64,000 nucleotides of DNA from Providencia alcalifaciens DSM 30120 (GCF_000173415.1 NZ_ABXW01000053.1:62001-126000), one strand, 5' to 3'. Counted from the first letter of the stretch, positions 26,655 to 35,980 are shown. Program-made: numbers and translations. The notes: generated from the letters alone by a model not told the origin.

Positions 26655-26980
26655 GCGTTTGCTGTTGTTAATCGGTAATGAATAACATATAGGCAATTTT
26701 CTGTTGGGTAAATTTCACGAATTAAAGCTTTCAATGTTTCTAATGTCATCGCTTCTTGAGTCGCGTGATACTCTGAAATATCATCGTAGTTCAGTGGCTC
26801 AACAGAAAGTATTTCAATGTCGGTATAGTACTCGCCAGTTTCTAAAGCGTGGACTTTGACAACTGAGCCTGGTACATAATGACTCTCACTTTCATCACGA
26901 ATGGTGATCACTTTTTCACCGGAAACAACCAGTGGTAATAAACGCTCAAAGAACGTGATGGTTTCGGGGATATTATTCAC
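26651..26980 (-). CDS. yqfB: N4-acetylcytidine amidohydrolase YqfB (ASCH domain)
   Basis: A 109-residue ASCH-domain protein matching E. coli YqfB (103 residues), which deacetylates N4-acetylcytidine to cytidine. The catalytic set aligns: K23 and T26 in GEKVITIRDESESH (E. coli K21, T24) and E76 in HATQEAMTL (E. coli E74). AAGGAATATC precedes the ATG. It overlaps the 3' end of the LysR gene tail to tail. Confidence 0.93.
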   Translation of the reverse strand: MNNIPETITFFERLLPLVVSGEKVITIRDESESHYVPGSVVKVHALETGEYYTDIEILSVEPLNYDDISEYHATQEAMTLETLKALIREIYPTENCLYVIHYRLTTANA

Positions 26981-27098
26981 AGATATTCCTTAATCTTTTA
27001 TTAATTAAACAAATGCTATCCCATGTACCATAGTGTCAGCAATCTCAATTTTCTCAATAGACTAGAAACGTTCAGTTAATTTATTAGGACACCATGAA

Positions 27099-27881
27099 AT
27101 GACTCACAACGAAGCGTGTTTTTACTTATTAGAAGATATTTTTTGGTCTGCTATCAGCCTAAAGACGCATCATGTAGAGCCAAATACGTTTGCCTATTTT
27201 ACTGAGCTAAAAACTCCCGCTTTTAATTATATTTACTTGCATTCAGGAGCAACTATTGCTGGCTTTGAAGCGGCAAATACATTGTTTCAACAACATTCAA
27301 AACCCTATATTTTAGTTGTTCACACCGATGAATTACCCAAGTTCTCACATTGTATACAACAACATGATCTTATTGATGATGGTGAATCAACAGCGATGGT
27401 ATTTGAACTTACGGGGAATGAATTCAAAACGGGAAATCAGTTACCAGACGGCTATGATATAAAGCTTAGTAATCATAATCTCTCAGACTGGTCAAAACCG
27501 CTTATTACTGCGTTTCCTGTAGTCAATGAACTAGATTGCGATAATGATGAATCCATTATTGATGAATATATTCGCTATCATCAGCGTGCGTTGGACAAGC
27601 AAATCAATATCATGCATTTTGTCTTATTTAATCAGCAGACCCCAGTATCATCACTAACACTCACGCTACACAATGACATTGCGCGCTTAGATGATATTGG
27701 TACAGACATTGAATTCCAGAGGCAAGGATTTGCCACGGCATTGATTAAATATGCCTTACAGATTTGTAGTCAACATAGAATCAAGCAGTGCTATTTGGAA
27801 GCGTCTAGCGATGGTTTATCGGTATATCAAAAGCTTGGATTTAAATCGATATTTAAATATCACAGCTATATTTCAGAATAA
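27099..27881 (+). CDS. GNAT acetyltransferase, copy 1 of a paralogous pair
   Basis: A 260-residue protein with a GNAT fold in its C-terminal part (about 165-255): DDIGTDIEFQRQGFATALI is the acetyl-CoA loop (Q/RxxGxA-type) and SVYQKLGFKSIFKY the closing strand. The N-terminal 150 residues are a divergent second lobe, with FNYIYL and LSDWSKPL motifs. It is clearly homologous along its whole length to the protein at 29362-30150; the pair flanks a secreted hydrolase on the opposite strand. Substrate unknown. Confidence 0.85.
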   Translation: MTHNEACFYLLEDIFWSAISLKTHHVEPNTFAYFTELKTPAFNYIYLHSGATIAGFEAANTLFQQHSKPYILVVHTDELPKFSHCIQQHDLIDDGESTAMVFELTGNEFKTGNQLPDGYDIKLSNHNLSDWSKPLITAFPVVNELDCDNDESIIDEYIRYHQRALDKQINIMHFVLFNQQTPVSSLTLTLHNDIARLDDIGTDIEFQRQGFATALIKYALQICSQHRIKQCYLEASSDGLSVYQKLGFKSIFKYHSYISE

Positions 27882-27888
27882 AATCAAT

Positions 27889-27922
27889 TACGTCCAACTC
27901 TATTCTATCGGAGTTGGGCGTA
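27889..27922. terminator. Bidirectional terminator hairpin
   Basis: TACGTCCAACTC (27889-27900) pairs with GAGTTGGGCGTA (27911-27922) with one T-G pair, between convergent genes; T-rich sequence follows on both sides. Confidence 0.75.
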
Positions 27923-27931
27923 AAGGCGGGT

Positions 27932-28861
27932 TTATTTTTGTTTGTTTATCCCTGCATACCAATCTTGAATATCCTTGATAACACTAGATGACTGATTATT
28001 ACCCTGACTATTTTGAAAATAATGGTCCAATGTTGAATAGGTTTTATAGGTAATATTAGGATTTTTTACCTCATCCATCATTTTTTTTGCCCCTTCAACA
28101 TCGACATTCGTATCTGCAAGAGTTTGAATCACTAAGTGCGGTTTATGTACACCTTGCAATAGTTTTTTATTATCAATAGTTAATGCTTCATACCACCAAT
28201 TTTGCCCATGCCCACTCGGAAATTGATTGTCCTCTAAGTGTTCATGCAATACAGCATTTGCAAACTGGTTAAATCCTTCAATTGCACCGTCTACTTCTTC
28301 GGGGGGAACACTCTTTTTAATGCTATAAAACACATCATTAATAAAAAACTGTCCGCCACCATTTAACGAAATCGCAGCATCAATAAAATTGACCTTAGAC
28401 GCGATAATATTGGTAATAATTGCCCCTTCGCTTCCTCCAAGTAAAATAATATATTGATACTGAGGTTTTAGTTGATTTAACACAGCAATATAATTATCCA
28501 CACGCTCAAAATAAGAATCATTCCTCATGTATTCTACAGGGCACTCATCTTCTGAAACTTCTTCACCATTTTGTCCTATTTGGGCGTTTAACCCTGTTTT
28601 TTCTACCAATAGAACGTCACTATTAGGTAATACCGCCCTAAAATTCTTAATCATATTTTGGTTATTTACGACACTTTTGCAGTCAGAACCTTGAATTAAT
28701 ACTAAGAGTTCTTTCGATGAATTTGACTGACTCTTTAGCAAATAATAGTGGATCTCTTTTTTATCAATTTTCAGTGTTTGCATCTCGAAATTGTCATTCG
28801 CTGATTTGGCAAACATCGAATAGCTCGCTAAAAGTACAATGCCTAATATGATTCTCTTCAT
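27932..28861 (-). CDS. Secreted/periplasmic alpha/beta hydrolase-like protein
   Basis: A 309-residue protein with an N-terminal signal peptide (MKRIILGIVLLASYSMFAKSA; cleavage about residue 18-21). The mature part has alpha/beta hydrolase features: nucleophile elbow GGSEGA with S144, acid D250 in TLADTNVD and H280 in TLDHYF. LIQGSDC near 56-61 would be the oxyanion strand. C61 and C107 could form a disulfide. A periplasmic esterase or peptidase is likely. It lies between two GNAT paralogues transcribed the other way. Family name not recognised. Confidence 0.78.
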   Translation of the reverse strand: MKRIILGIVLLASYSMFAKSANDNFEMQTLKIDKKEIHYYLLKSQSNSSKELLVLIQGSDCKSVVNNQNMIKNFRAVLPNSDVLLVEKTGLNAQIGQNGEEVSEDECPVEYMRNDSYFERVDNYIAVLNQLKPQYQYIILLGGSEGAIITNIIASKVNFIDAAISLNGGGQFFINDVFYSIKKSVPPEEVDGAIEGFNQFANAVLHEHLEDNQFPSGHGQNWWYEALTIDNKKLLQGVHKPHLVIQTLADTNVDVEGAKKMMDEVKNPNITYKTYSTLDHYFQNSQGNNQSSSVIKDIQDWYAGINKQK

Positions 28862-29361
28862 ATCCGCAATCCGACTCCTCTATTTTTTGTGTTCTAAAAC
28901 AATATGTTGGTGCATGCTGGCTTCTATTTCGTTATTTATGCTATTTTTCTCACAAGATTAAGCATGTTTATGCAGGTACGATCTCTTTATTTTCGCTATC
29001 ATAACAACGCATTTATAGATAATATCATTGAGTTATATAGTTTTTTATAAATTAAGTGCTTGTCGTAGGATAGCATTAAATAACAAATTATCTGCATATC
29101 GCACGAAACGCCTTAATTTATCCTCAGATTTACTTTATAGATATTGCTAAAAAGCACTGTAAGCGTTGCATAATAATGAGAGCTAAGACTAAAGATAGAA
29201 TGACAACTGCGGCAACAGTTGCCGATTTTAGAGGTTTAGTTATTATCAGTAGATAAGTATCAACAGCTTTACTACCAATAAGTTAACAGAATTTTACATG
29301 GGATCAGATTGATTATTTACCCCATTTTTGACTAACACATTTTGTATCAGGTAACTGACTA
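28862..29361. other. 500-bp intergenic region with small inverted repeat
   Basis: Upstream of both the secreted hydrolase and the second GNAT gene. No credible gene. CGGCAAC (29210-29216) and GTTGCCG (29218-29224) form a perfect inverted repeat about 140 bp before the GNAT start, a possible operator. The rest is AT-rich. Confidence 0.45.
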
Positions 29362-30150
29362 ATGAATATACCGCTCTACTATTTACGACATTACCAATCG
29401 ATCGAAAAGACGTTTTGGACTTCGATTTGTGAGCACAGTATCCAGATTGCACAACATACAATTTGTTATTTAACTCCGTTAAATTCCCCCGCATTTAATT
29501 TTATCTATTTGCAGCCAGATTCGACCCATCACGCATTTATGCAAGCTTATAACCTGTTTGTGTCGCAGAAAAAAAATCATACCTTGGTTATTCCTGAAGA
29601 AATGCTACCAAAAGTGATTGATGATATTGAAGCACTTAACTATAAGCGTGACAGCGTCACTACAGCAATGGCATTAACTTTATCACAGCAAAAAGAAGTT
29701 AATTTACCAGATAATCAAGTAGATATAGTATTAGCCAACCATGATTTGTCCCTTTGGGCAAAACCATTAGTTTCTGCTTTTTACCTTTCAGAAGAACACG
29801 ATTTAGTGATCCAAGAATATGTCCGCTACCATGAAGATGCTCTTCAACAAGGTGCTCCTCAATTCCATTTTGTTCTCTTAGTCAATGGTGAACCCGCGAC
29901 ATCAATGACTGTGACTATTGAAGGTGAGTTAGCACGTTTTGATGACATTGGCACCGAACCTAAATTTCAGGGTAAGGGCTACGCATCCCAACTCATTGAC
30001 TATGCGCTAGCATTTTGCCGTCAACAACGTGTGGAACATTGTTTCTTAGATGCTTCTGAAGCAGGTTTTGACTTATATAGAAAATTTGGATTTGAGCCAC
30101 TGTTTCGTTATATCAATTATGTTTGGTGTAACAAAAACACAATGCATTAA
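29362..30150 (+). CDS. GNAT acetyltransferase, copy 2 of a paralogous pair
   Basis: A 262-residue paralogue of the 27099-27881 protein. Shared landmarks include SPAFNFIYLQ, LSLWAKPLVSAF, EYVRYHEDAL, ARFDDIGTEPKFQGKGYAS (acetyl-CoA loop, about 193-211) and LYRKFGFEPLFRY. The two sequences have diverged strongly, so the duplication is old. There is no strong ribosome binding site before the ATG, though the frame and homology support it. It is convergent with ddlA. Confidence 0.83.
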   Translation: MNIPLYYLRHYQSIEKTFWTSICEHSIQIAQHTICYLTPLNSPAFNFIYLQPDSTHHAFMQAYNLFVSQKKNHTLVIPEEMLPKVIDDIEALNYKRDSVTTAMALTLSQQKEVNLPDNQVDIVLANHDLSLWAKPLVSAFYLSEEHDLVIQEYVRYHEDALQQGAPQFHFVLLVNGEPATSMTVTIEGELARFDDIGTEPKFQGKGYASQLIDYALAFCRQQRVEHCFLDASEAGFDLYRKFGFEPLFRYINYVWCNKNTMH

Positions 30151-30173
30151 TGGCTTGATGTGATGATCAGTAA

Positions 30174-30198
30174 TGCCGATAGCGACTGGCTATCGGCA
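30174..30198. terminator. Hairpin between GNAT and ddlA
   Basis: TGCCGATAGC (30174-30183) pairs with GCTATCGGCA (30189-30198). It lies between convergent genes, but neither side has a proper T tract, so termination may be weak or Rho-assisted. Confidence 0.5.
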
Positions 30199-30221
30199 AT
30201 ACTAGTAGAAAAAATTAGAAA

Positions 30222-31325
30222 CTAAATTTCATCGCAGGCCGTTTTTAAAGCCGCTGTTTGCTCGAATTTTTCAATTCCCAGCTCAATTAACCGGCTGATC
30301 AATTCTTGATAAGTCATGCCACCTTGCTGCCATAACTTTGGATACATGCTGATATTAGTAAATCCTGGTAATGTATTGATTTCATTAATCACAACATCGT
30401 TGTTTTCTGTTAAAAACACATCAACACGGGACATACCACTGCAATTCAATGCTTGATATGCTTCTAGCGCAATCGCCCGAATTTTATCACTAATATCATG
30501 CTCTAGATCTGCTGGGGCAACAACGGATGCTCCATTTTCATCAATATATTTAGTATGGTAAGCATAGAAGCTATCATGCAACACAATTTCGCCACATGGG
30601 CTTGCAAGTGGATGCTCATTTCCAAGCACTGCACACTCAATTTCACGACCTTTCACTGCGCTTTCAATCAGCACTTTTACATCAAATAAAAATGCAAAAT
30701 CTAATGCCGCGTTAAACTCGCTTTCATTATTAACTTTACTGATCCCAACTGATGACCCTTGGTTAGCAGGTTTAATAAATAATGGTAAGCCCAGTTTTTC
30801 AACCGTCGCTGAGTAGCTGATTTCATCACGCCCACTTTTTAATATCGTGATAAATGGTGCAATATGTAACCCGGCATCTCTTAGTAGGCGCTTAGTGACA
30901 TCCTTATCCATACATGCGGAAGAACCTAAAACACCCGGACCTACAAAAGGTAGATTCGCCATACGCAACAACCCTTGCAAAGAACCATCTTCACCTAAGT
31001 TACCGTGGACGATTGGAAAAATAACATCAATTTGCGGGAGCGGTTTTGCATCTTCTAAAGAAATGAATTGTTCACTCTGTTTACCAGGAACAATTGCAAT
31101 ACTGCGTTTTGGTGTATTTAACGCAATATGAGCAGGATCATCACCATGTAGCAGGAAGTTTGCTTCATCATACTCATGCCATTGCCCTTCTTTATTAATA
31201 CCAATCAGGCATACATCAAATTTACTACGGTCTAATCCATTAATAATATTTTTAGCTGATTGCAACGAAACTTCATGCTCGGTAGATTTTCCACCAAAAA
31301 TGACACCAACCCGAATTTTGCTCAT
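30222..31325 (-). CDS. ddlA: D-alanine--D-alanine ligase A
   Basis: A 367-residue ATP-grasp ligase matching E. coli DdlA (364 residues), joining two D-alanines for peptidoglycan precursor synthesis in the cytoplasm. Motifs: FGGKSTEHEVSL at 10-21 (E17 region binds the first D-Ala amino group), HGNLGEDGSLQGLL, the ATP-grasp KPANQGSSVGI and late metal-binding VINEINTLPGFT. The divergent housekeeping copy ddlB normally lies in the ftsQAZ cluster, so this is the second ligase. Monocistronic. Confidence 0.95.
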   Translation of the reverse strand: MSKIRVGVIFGGKSTEHEVSLQSAKNIINGLDRSKFDVCLIGINKEGQWHEYDEANFLLHGDDPAHIALNTPKRSIAIVPGKQSEQFISLEDAKPLPQIDVIFPIVHGNLGEDGSLQGLLRMANLPFVGPGVLGSSACMDKDVTKRLLRDAGLHIAPFITILKSGRDEISYSATVEKLGLPLFIKPANQGSSVGISKVNNESEFNAALDFAFLFDVKVLIESAVKGREIECAVLGNEHPLASPCGEIVLHDSFYAYHTKYIDENGASVVAPADLEHDISDKIRAIALEAYQALNCSGMSRVDVFLTENNDVVINEINTLPGFTNISMYPKLWQQGGMTYQELISRLIELGIEKFEQTAALKTACDEI

Positions 31326-31459
31326 TATTCACTCCAACATAAAGACACCAAAACGATTCTGGGAAATATAGCACGCAGAGAAATAGTTAGGGCATAAAAT
31401 CTTCACTGCATCAGTAGGTTCGATGATTTAATGACCAACCCCTTAAAATTATACAATTT

Positions 31460-32347
31460 TTATACCGATTGCTGAGTCATTAACAAGCTTTGTCTAACGT
31501 TCTCTTCTAACCATGACTTAAAAATTGCGACAGGGGTATTCGCGTTTGTCTCTTTTGCTGAAAGTAAATAATACGCTGATCCATCTTCAATGAAGCCTTC
31601 AGGAGCAATTAATTGTTTTGTTTCAATTTCATCTGCAACCATTAGAAATGATGCGATAGCCGCCCCTTGCCCAGCTAAAGCTGCCTGTAAGCAAAGATAA
31701 AAATGTTCAAAACTGATTCGTTTATTCTTTTGTAAATTGATCCCACTGCGAGATTGCCATGTTTGCCAAACATTGGGACGTGATGACGGTACAAGTAATG
31801 GCATATCCGTATATGGCTGGTCACCCAATTTTTTTACAACCCCCATCCATTCAGCACATATTTTTGTCGCATAAATATTATCACTCCATATGAAATCATT
31901 GCGACGAAGTGCAAGGTCAGTCCCCGTTTTGGCAAAATCAATCGGTCCACCAGCTGCAACTAAGTGCACTGTAATTTCAGGATGCTGTTGATAAAACCGA
32001 GTTAACCGCGGTATCAACCATTTCATTGCGATAGTGGGTTCACACGATAAGCTCACCATTTGGCTTTGAGGATGATGAATTATTTTCTCTACTGTCTCAG
32101 CCAGTTGCTGAAACATGTTTGCTGTTGTTTGAAATAATAATTTACCTTCAGCCGTCAAAAAAACAGCTCGATTACGGCGCTCAAACAACGCTACGCCAAG
32201 GTATTCCTCGAGCAATCTTATCTGACGGCTAATCGCACTGTGCGTGATATGTAGCTCCTGAGCAGCTTTAACAAAGCTTTCATAACGTGCAGCCATATCA
32301 AAAAAGCGTAATGCGGTTAATGGTGGTAATTTCATAATATTGGTCAC
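31460..32347 (-). CDS. LysR-family regulator (GcvA-like)
   Basis: A 295-residue LysR regulator of the GcvA/AmpR branch, opening with LPPLTALRFFDMAARYESFVKAAQELHITHSAISRQIRLLEEYLG. Effector-domain start is near QMVSLSCEPTIAMKWL (about 95). The first codon used here is GTG 32347 with GGATG upstream; ATG 32335 is an alternative without a visible site. It is divergent from a LysE exporter, with a striking symmetric operator array between, so it very likely controls that exporter in response to its substrate. Confidence 0.88.
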   Translation of the reverse strand: MTNIMKLPPLTALRFFDMAARYESFVKAAQELHITHSAISRQIRLLEEYLGVALFERRNRAVFLTAEGKLLFQTTANMFQQLAETVEKIIHHPQSQMVSLSCEPTIAMKWLIPRLTRFYQQHPEITVHLVAAGGPIDFAKTGTDLALRRNDFIWSDNIYATKICAEWMGVVKKLGDQPYTDMPLLVPSSRPNVWQTWQSRSGINLQKNKRISFEHFYLCLQAALAGQGAAIASFLMVADEIETKQLIAPEGFIEDGSAYYLLSAKETNANTPVAIFKSWLEENVRQSLLMTQQSV

Positions 32348-32362
32348 TTAGCATCCAAATAA

Positions 32363-32490
32363 GTAATGAAAACTAACAGATTTTTGTGAGAATAAATCGC
32401 TTTTTTAATATATACAATCTATTGATAATCAATAATCAAGTTTATTTAATTCATTTGTTACTTATCAATATTTACGTCAGTTTTCATTAC
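32363..32490. promoter_or_regulatory. Symmetric three-part operator, LysR / LysE divergent promoter
   Basis: GTAATGAAAACT (32363-32374) and its exact inverse AGTTTTCATTAC (32479-32490) each sit 16 bp before the start codon of one divergent gene. Midway, TATTGATAATCAATA (32420-32434) is a palindrome of LysR-box type centred on 32427, the midpoint of the outer arms. The layout suggests regulator binding at the centre and at both gene ends. Confidence 0.6.
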
Positions 32491-32505
32491 AATTAGGATT
32501 CCACT

Positions 32506-33126
32506 ATGAATGAAATCATCGCCGTTGCAACAATAACTATTTTGGCTGTTATTAGCCCAGGTCCCGACTTTGCTATGGTCACGAGAAATAGCTACTCTTA
32601 TGGCACTAAAACAGGTTTATTATGTGCCCTTGGCATTGCTGCGGGTGTTCAAGTCCATGTGTTGTACACTATTTTTGGTGTAACGCTAATCATTATGAGT
32701 TCTCCCACATTATTTATGGCCGTCAAACTTCTCGGTGTCGGTTACTTGGTCTATATCGGCTTCAAGTCCCTGACAAACAAAATAGCGATCAACACGAGCC
32801 ATAACCTTAGCCCTATCTCAGCCCAGACCTCATTAACAGCCTTCAAGACGGGTTTTCTAACCAATGCACTCAATCCGAAAACTATGTTTTTCGTTATTTC
32901 TATCTATACGCAAGTGATCCAAACAGGTAATTCCCAATGGCTTAATTTCAGCTATGGCGTATTTATTTCCTTTGTGCACTGGCTATGGTTTAGCTTAATA
33001 GCATTATTTTTTTCATCTCCATTAATTAGAAACAAAATTCTAAAATATCAATTTTTTATGGATAAAGTGATCGGTGCTTTATTAATTGTCTTAGGTGTTT
33101 CATTACTGTTTTTTAATATTTCATAG
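32506..33126 (+). CDS. LysE/RhtB-family amino acid exporter
   Basis: A 206-residue inner-membrane exporter with about six helices. The diagnostic N-terminal motif is ISPGPDFAMVTRNS (15-28), with TGFLTNALNPKTMFF at about 113-127. Members export amino acids such as homoserine, threonine, lysine or leucine. AGGA lies eight bases before the ATG. Paired with the divergent LysR gene. The substrate is not determined by sequence alone. Confidence 0.9.
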   Translation: MNEIIAVATITILAVISPGPDFAMVTRNSYSYGTKTGLLCALGIAAGVQVHVLYTIFGVTLIIMSSPTLFMAVKLLGVGYLVYIGFKSLTNKIAINTSHNLSPISAQTSLTAFKTGFLTNALNPKTMFFVISIYTQVIQTGNSQWLNFSYGVFISFVHWLWFSLIALFFSSPLIRNKILKYQFFMDKVIGALLIVLGVSLLFFNIS

Positions 33127-33136
33127 TCAGTTTGAG

Positions 33137-33619
33137 TCATCTAAACCTAGGAGACGACTTTTCTTGATAAAACTCATTAACCATGATCGCAAGCTCATAC
33201 ACATCGTTAGGTAGATTTAAGTGACGCATTTGATGGAGAGACACCCAGTGAAAATCCGTATGACATTGAGCATCACTTTCTAGTAACTCACATAAATAAA
33301 CCATATCGATATGCCAATGTTCTCCTTGATGCTTATCGGCAATACGTTCTTTTAAAATAGCTAATGGGATGGGCAAGGAGTCAGTCTGACCTGAATGATT
33401 AACTTGTGCTTGCAGTGGGTAGCGGCAATCAATCACTTTGCAGTGTAACCTTGTTTCTTCCAACACTTCGCGTACAACCGCCTCTTGCGGCTCTTCATTA
33501 GGGTCGACATGACCTCCTGGTGGTAACCAAATTCCCAATTTAGGGTGTTCATGTAAAAGAAACTCACCTTGTCGATTGCAGATCATCGCCGTTGCTGTGA
33601 AATGTTTAATCTGCTCCAC
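33137..33619 (-). CDS. NUDIX hydrolase
   Basis: An approximately 160-residue NUDIX hydrolase. The Nudix box runs GHVDPNEEPQEAVVREVLEE (about 35-54 of this start), giving G-x5-E-x7-REVLEE; the usual glycine after EE is an arginine (ETRL). It hydrolyses a nucleoside diphosphate linked to another group; the substrate is unknown. I prefer GTG 33619, with AAGGA seven bases upstream, over the TTG at 33655 that would overlap the MocR gene. It follows the MocR gene on the same strand by 25 bp, so they may be co-transcribed. Convergent with the LysE gene. Confidence 0.85.
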   Translation of the reverse strand: MEQIKHFTATAMICNRQGEFLLHEHPKLGIWLPPGGHVDPNEEPQEAVVREVLEETRLHCKVIDCRYPLQAQVNHSGQTDSLPIPLAILKERIADKHQGEHWHIDMVYLCELLESDAQCHTDFHWVSLHQMRHLNLPNDVYELAIMVNEFYQEKSSPRFR

Positions 33620-33644
33620 TCTTTTTTCCTTAAAGTAATTGGAC

Positions 33645-34982
33645 CTATAAATCAATCAAGTACAAAATAACATGCCTAATTGCCTGTAGTGCAACCGTCA
33701 ATTCTTCATGGGATAAGGTACTAATTGCAACCCTTAACGCCTGCGGCGTCTTATTAGACGTGCTATAAGATTCCGCACTGCTAATAGCAATATGCTGTTT
33801 TTTTAACTCACTAACCACGATATCTGCACGTACACCTTCAGGTAACGGTAACCAGACAAAATAACTGGCAGGATGCGCAATATAAGGTATATCGACAAAA
33901 ATCTGCTGGACTATTTTTTGCCGAATTTTTGCATCTCGCCGTTTATCTCTTTCAATACTGTCGACTTCACCTTTCTCAATCCAATCACATAAGATGGACG
34001 TCGTTATTGCTGGTGTATTCCACGTTGTAATACGAATAATGCGCTCTATATTCTCAATATATTGCTGTGGTGCCAACACGGCTCCTACCCGTAATCCGGT
34101 GGCAATATTTTTCGAAAAACCCGTCGTATAAAACGTAATTTCTGGTGCAAGCGTTGCTAACGGAACAACCGCAGGTCGCTGTAAAAACGCATAAGAACCG
34201 TCTTCAATTAAGAAGAATTGGTACTGCTTTGCTAAAGCAACTAACTTTTTGCGATCAGATAAATTCATTACCCAACCCAACGGATTGTGCAGTGTCGGCA
34301 TGGCATAGTACGCCCGAAATTTTCTTTGCTGACACAATTTTTCTAATGCCTGTAAGTTAGGACCATTTTCGGTCATAGGCACTGATATCAACTCTAAGTG
34401 ATACATTTTCGCGAGAGCTTTAAATCCAGGGTAAGTTAGTGCATCTACCGCAATAATGTCCCCAGGGCTAAACATACCCAAAATAATGGTTGCTAGACCA
34501 TGTTGCCCACCACTCACTAAAGCGACTGTATCTACTGAAGCATGAGTCAGTCCGCGCTGTTTCAAATAGTTAGCAACGGTTTTTCTTTCATGTTCTCTTC
34601 CTGTATGTTGCTGATAATAAAGAATACCTTCCAAATCACCACCAACTGCAATCTCCCTCAGAGACTCACGCAAGAGCTTGGTCTGTTCTTTAGCTATTGG
34701 GTAACTGAAGTTGAGATCCAATGTATTTTTAGCTACATCTTGTTCAATACTCAGCTTAGGTAATAGATTGATATCTCTAACAAACGTTCCTCTTCCTGTT
34801 TCTCCTATAATCAGTCCCTTTTCAATGAGTTCGCGATAGACCCGTGAAGCGGTCACTAAAGAAATACCGGATTTTTCTGCAAACTGCCGGTGAGTCGGTA
34901 AACGGGTTCCTACTTTTAATTCCCCATTCATGATCTGTGCTGAGATTGAATCAACATACTGCTTATAACGATTTTGTGTCAT
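33645..34982 (-). CDS. MocR/GntR-family PLP-binding regulator
   Basis: A 445-residue MocR regulator. The GntR winged helix spans about 1-70 (LPTHRQFAEKSGISLVTASRVYRELIEKG) and the aminotransferase-like domain follows; the PLP lysine is in TTGFSKNIATGLRVG and the cofactor region in PTLHNPLGW and EDGSYAFL. It is divergent from a DMT exporter with 86 bp between that contain three copies of ATGACAA, so it probably controls that exporter, perhaps with an amino-acid-PLP adduct as signal. Confidence 0.9.
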   Translation of the reverse strand: MTQNRYKQYVDSISAQIMNGELKVGTRLPTHRQFAEKSGISLVTASRVYRELIEKGLIIGETGRGTFVRDINLLPKLSIEQDVAKNTLDLNFSYPIAKEQTKLLRESLREIAVGGDLEGILYYQQHTGREHERKTVANYLKQRGLTHASVDTVALVSGGQHGLATIILGMFSPGDIIAVDALTYPGFKALAKMYHLELISVPMTENGPNLQALEKLCQQRKFRAYYAMPTLHNPLGWVMNLSDRKKLVALAKQYQFFLIEDGSYAFLQRPAVVPLATLAPEITFYTTGFSKNIATGLRVGAVLAPQQYIENIERIIRITTWNTPAITTSILCDWIEKGEVDSIERDKRRDAKIRQKIVQQIFVDIPYIAHPASYFVWLPLPEGVRADIVVSELKKQHIAISSAESYSTSNKTPQALRVAISTLSHEELTVALQAIRHVILYLIDL

Positions 34983-34994
34983 GAAATTGTACCT

Positions 34995-35052
34995 ATGACA
35001 ATTTTTTGATTGTCATGATTATGTCGATTAGTTTTGCAAAACTCCATGACAA
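34995..35052. promoter_or_regulatory. ATGACAA repeats, candidate MocR operator
   Basis: ATGACAA occurs at 34995-35001 and 35046-35052 as direct repeats, and its inverse TTGTCAT at 35010-35016. All lie between the divergent MocR gene and DMT exporter. Direct plus inverted copies suit a MocR dimer. Confidence 0.5.
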
Positions 35053-35068
35053 ATAACAACGGTCAATT

Positions 35069-35980
35069 ATGAATCAAAATAAATCGTTAACCTCAAATCA
35101 CACGCCCATACCTTCTACCTCTCAGACCACACGAGGTTGGATTAATGGCTTTATAGGTATCGTTATTTTTAGCGGATCGTTACCTGCAACCAAGCTGGCT
35201 ATCAGTGGCTTTACACCTGATTATTTAACCATCTTACGCGCTACCATTGCTGGGATCTTGGCTCTCATTATTCTGATAGTTCTACGCCAAAAAATACCAA
35301 CAAAACAAAAAATCGCTCCACTTTTCATTGTTTCCTTAGGTGTGGTACTCGGTTTTCCATTTTTAACCGCACTTGCATTACAGTACATTAGCTCCTCTCA
35401 CTCCATTGTATATTTGGGCTTACTTCCGCTGTCTACTGCTTTATTTGGTGTATTACGCGCAGGCGAGCGCCCTCGCAAATTATTCTGGTTGTTTTCAATC
35501 ATGGGAAGTTTATTTGTAATCGGCTTCGCAATTCTTCAAGGTGCAACACACGCATGGCAAGGCGATTTGTATATGGTCATTGCGGTCATTGTCTGTGGGC
35601 TGGGTTATGCAGAAGGCACCGTACTCTCAAAATCATTAGGTAGCTGGCAAGTTATTTGTTGGGCTTTGGTTCTCGCATTACCAATCATGCTGATATTCAG
35701 TTTTTGGCGACTACCAACTACATTTTCCACTGTCTCATTTGAGGCATGGATGGGGCTCGCTTACGTATCTCTATTTAGTATGTTAATTGGTTTCTTTTTT
35801 TGGTACCGAGGTCTAGCAGAAGGTGGGATTTCTGGCGTAAGTCAATTGCAGTTATTACAACCTTTTATCGGCTTAGTTCTTTCTGCTTGGCTACTCAATG
35901 AATCCGTTAATAGTGTCATGATAACTTCGACACTTGGCGTTATTCTTTGTGTGGCTGGTTCAAAATACTTTGCGCGTTAA
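35069..35980 (+). CDS. DMT (EamA-family) exporter
   Basis: A 303-residue transporter with ten predicted helices after a roughly 22-residue polar N-terminus. Two EamA repeats are visible, with SGSLPATKLAISGFTPDYLTILRA near the start and LLQPFIGLVLSAWLLNESV near the end. Likely a metabolite or drug exporter in the inner membrane, controlled by the divergent MocR regulator. There is no strong ribosome binding site before the ATG (GGTCAATT). An RND adaptor gene follows 111 bp later in the same direction. Confidence 0.88.
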   Translation: MNQNKSLTSNHTPIPSTSQTTRGWINGFIGIVIFSGSLPATKLAISGFTPDYLTILRATIAGILALIILIVLRQKIPTKQKIAPLFIVSLGVVLGFPFLTALALQYISSSHSIVYLGLLPLSTALFGVLRAGERPRKLFWLFSIMGSLFVIGFAILQGATHAWQGDLYMVIAVIVCGLGYAEGTVLSKSLGSWQVICWALVLALPIMLIFSFWRLPTTFSTVSFEAWMGLAYVSLFSMLIGFFFWYRGLAEGGISGVSQLQLLQPFIGLVLSAWLLNESVNSVMITSTLGVILCVAGSKYFAR

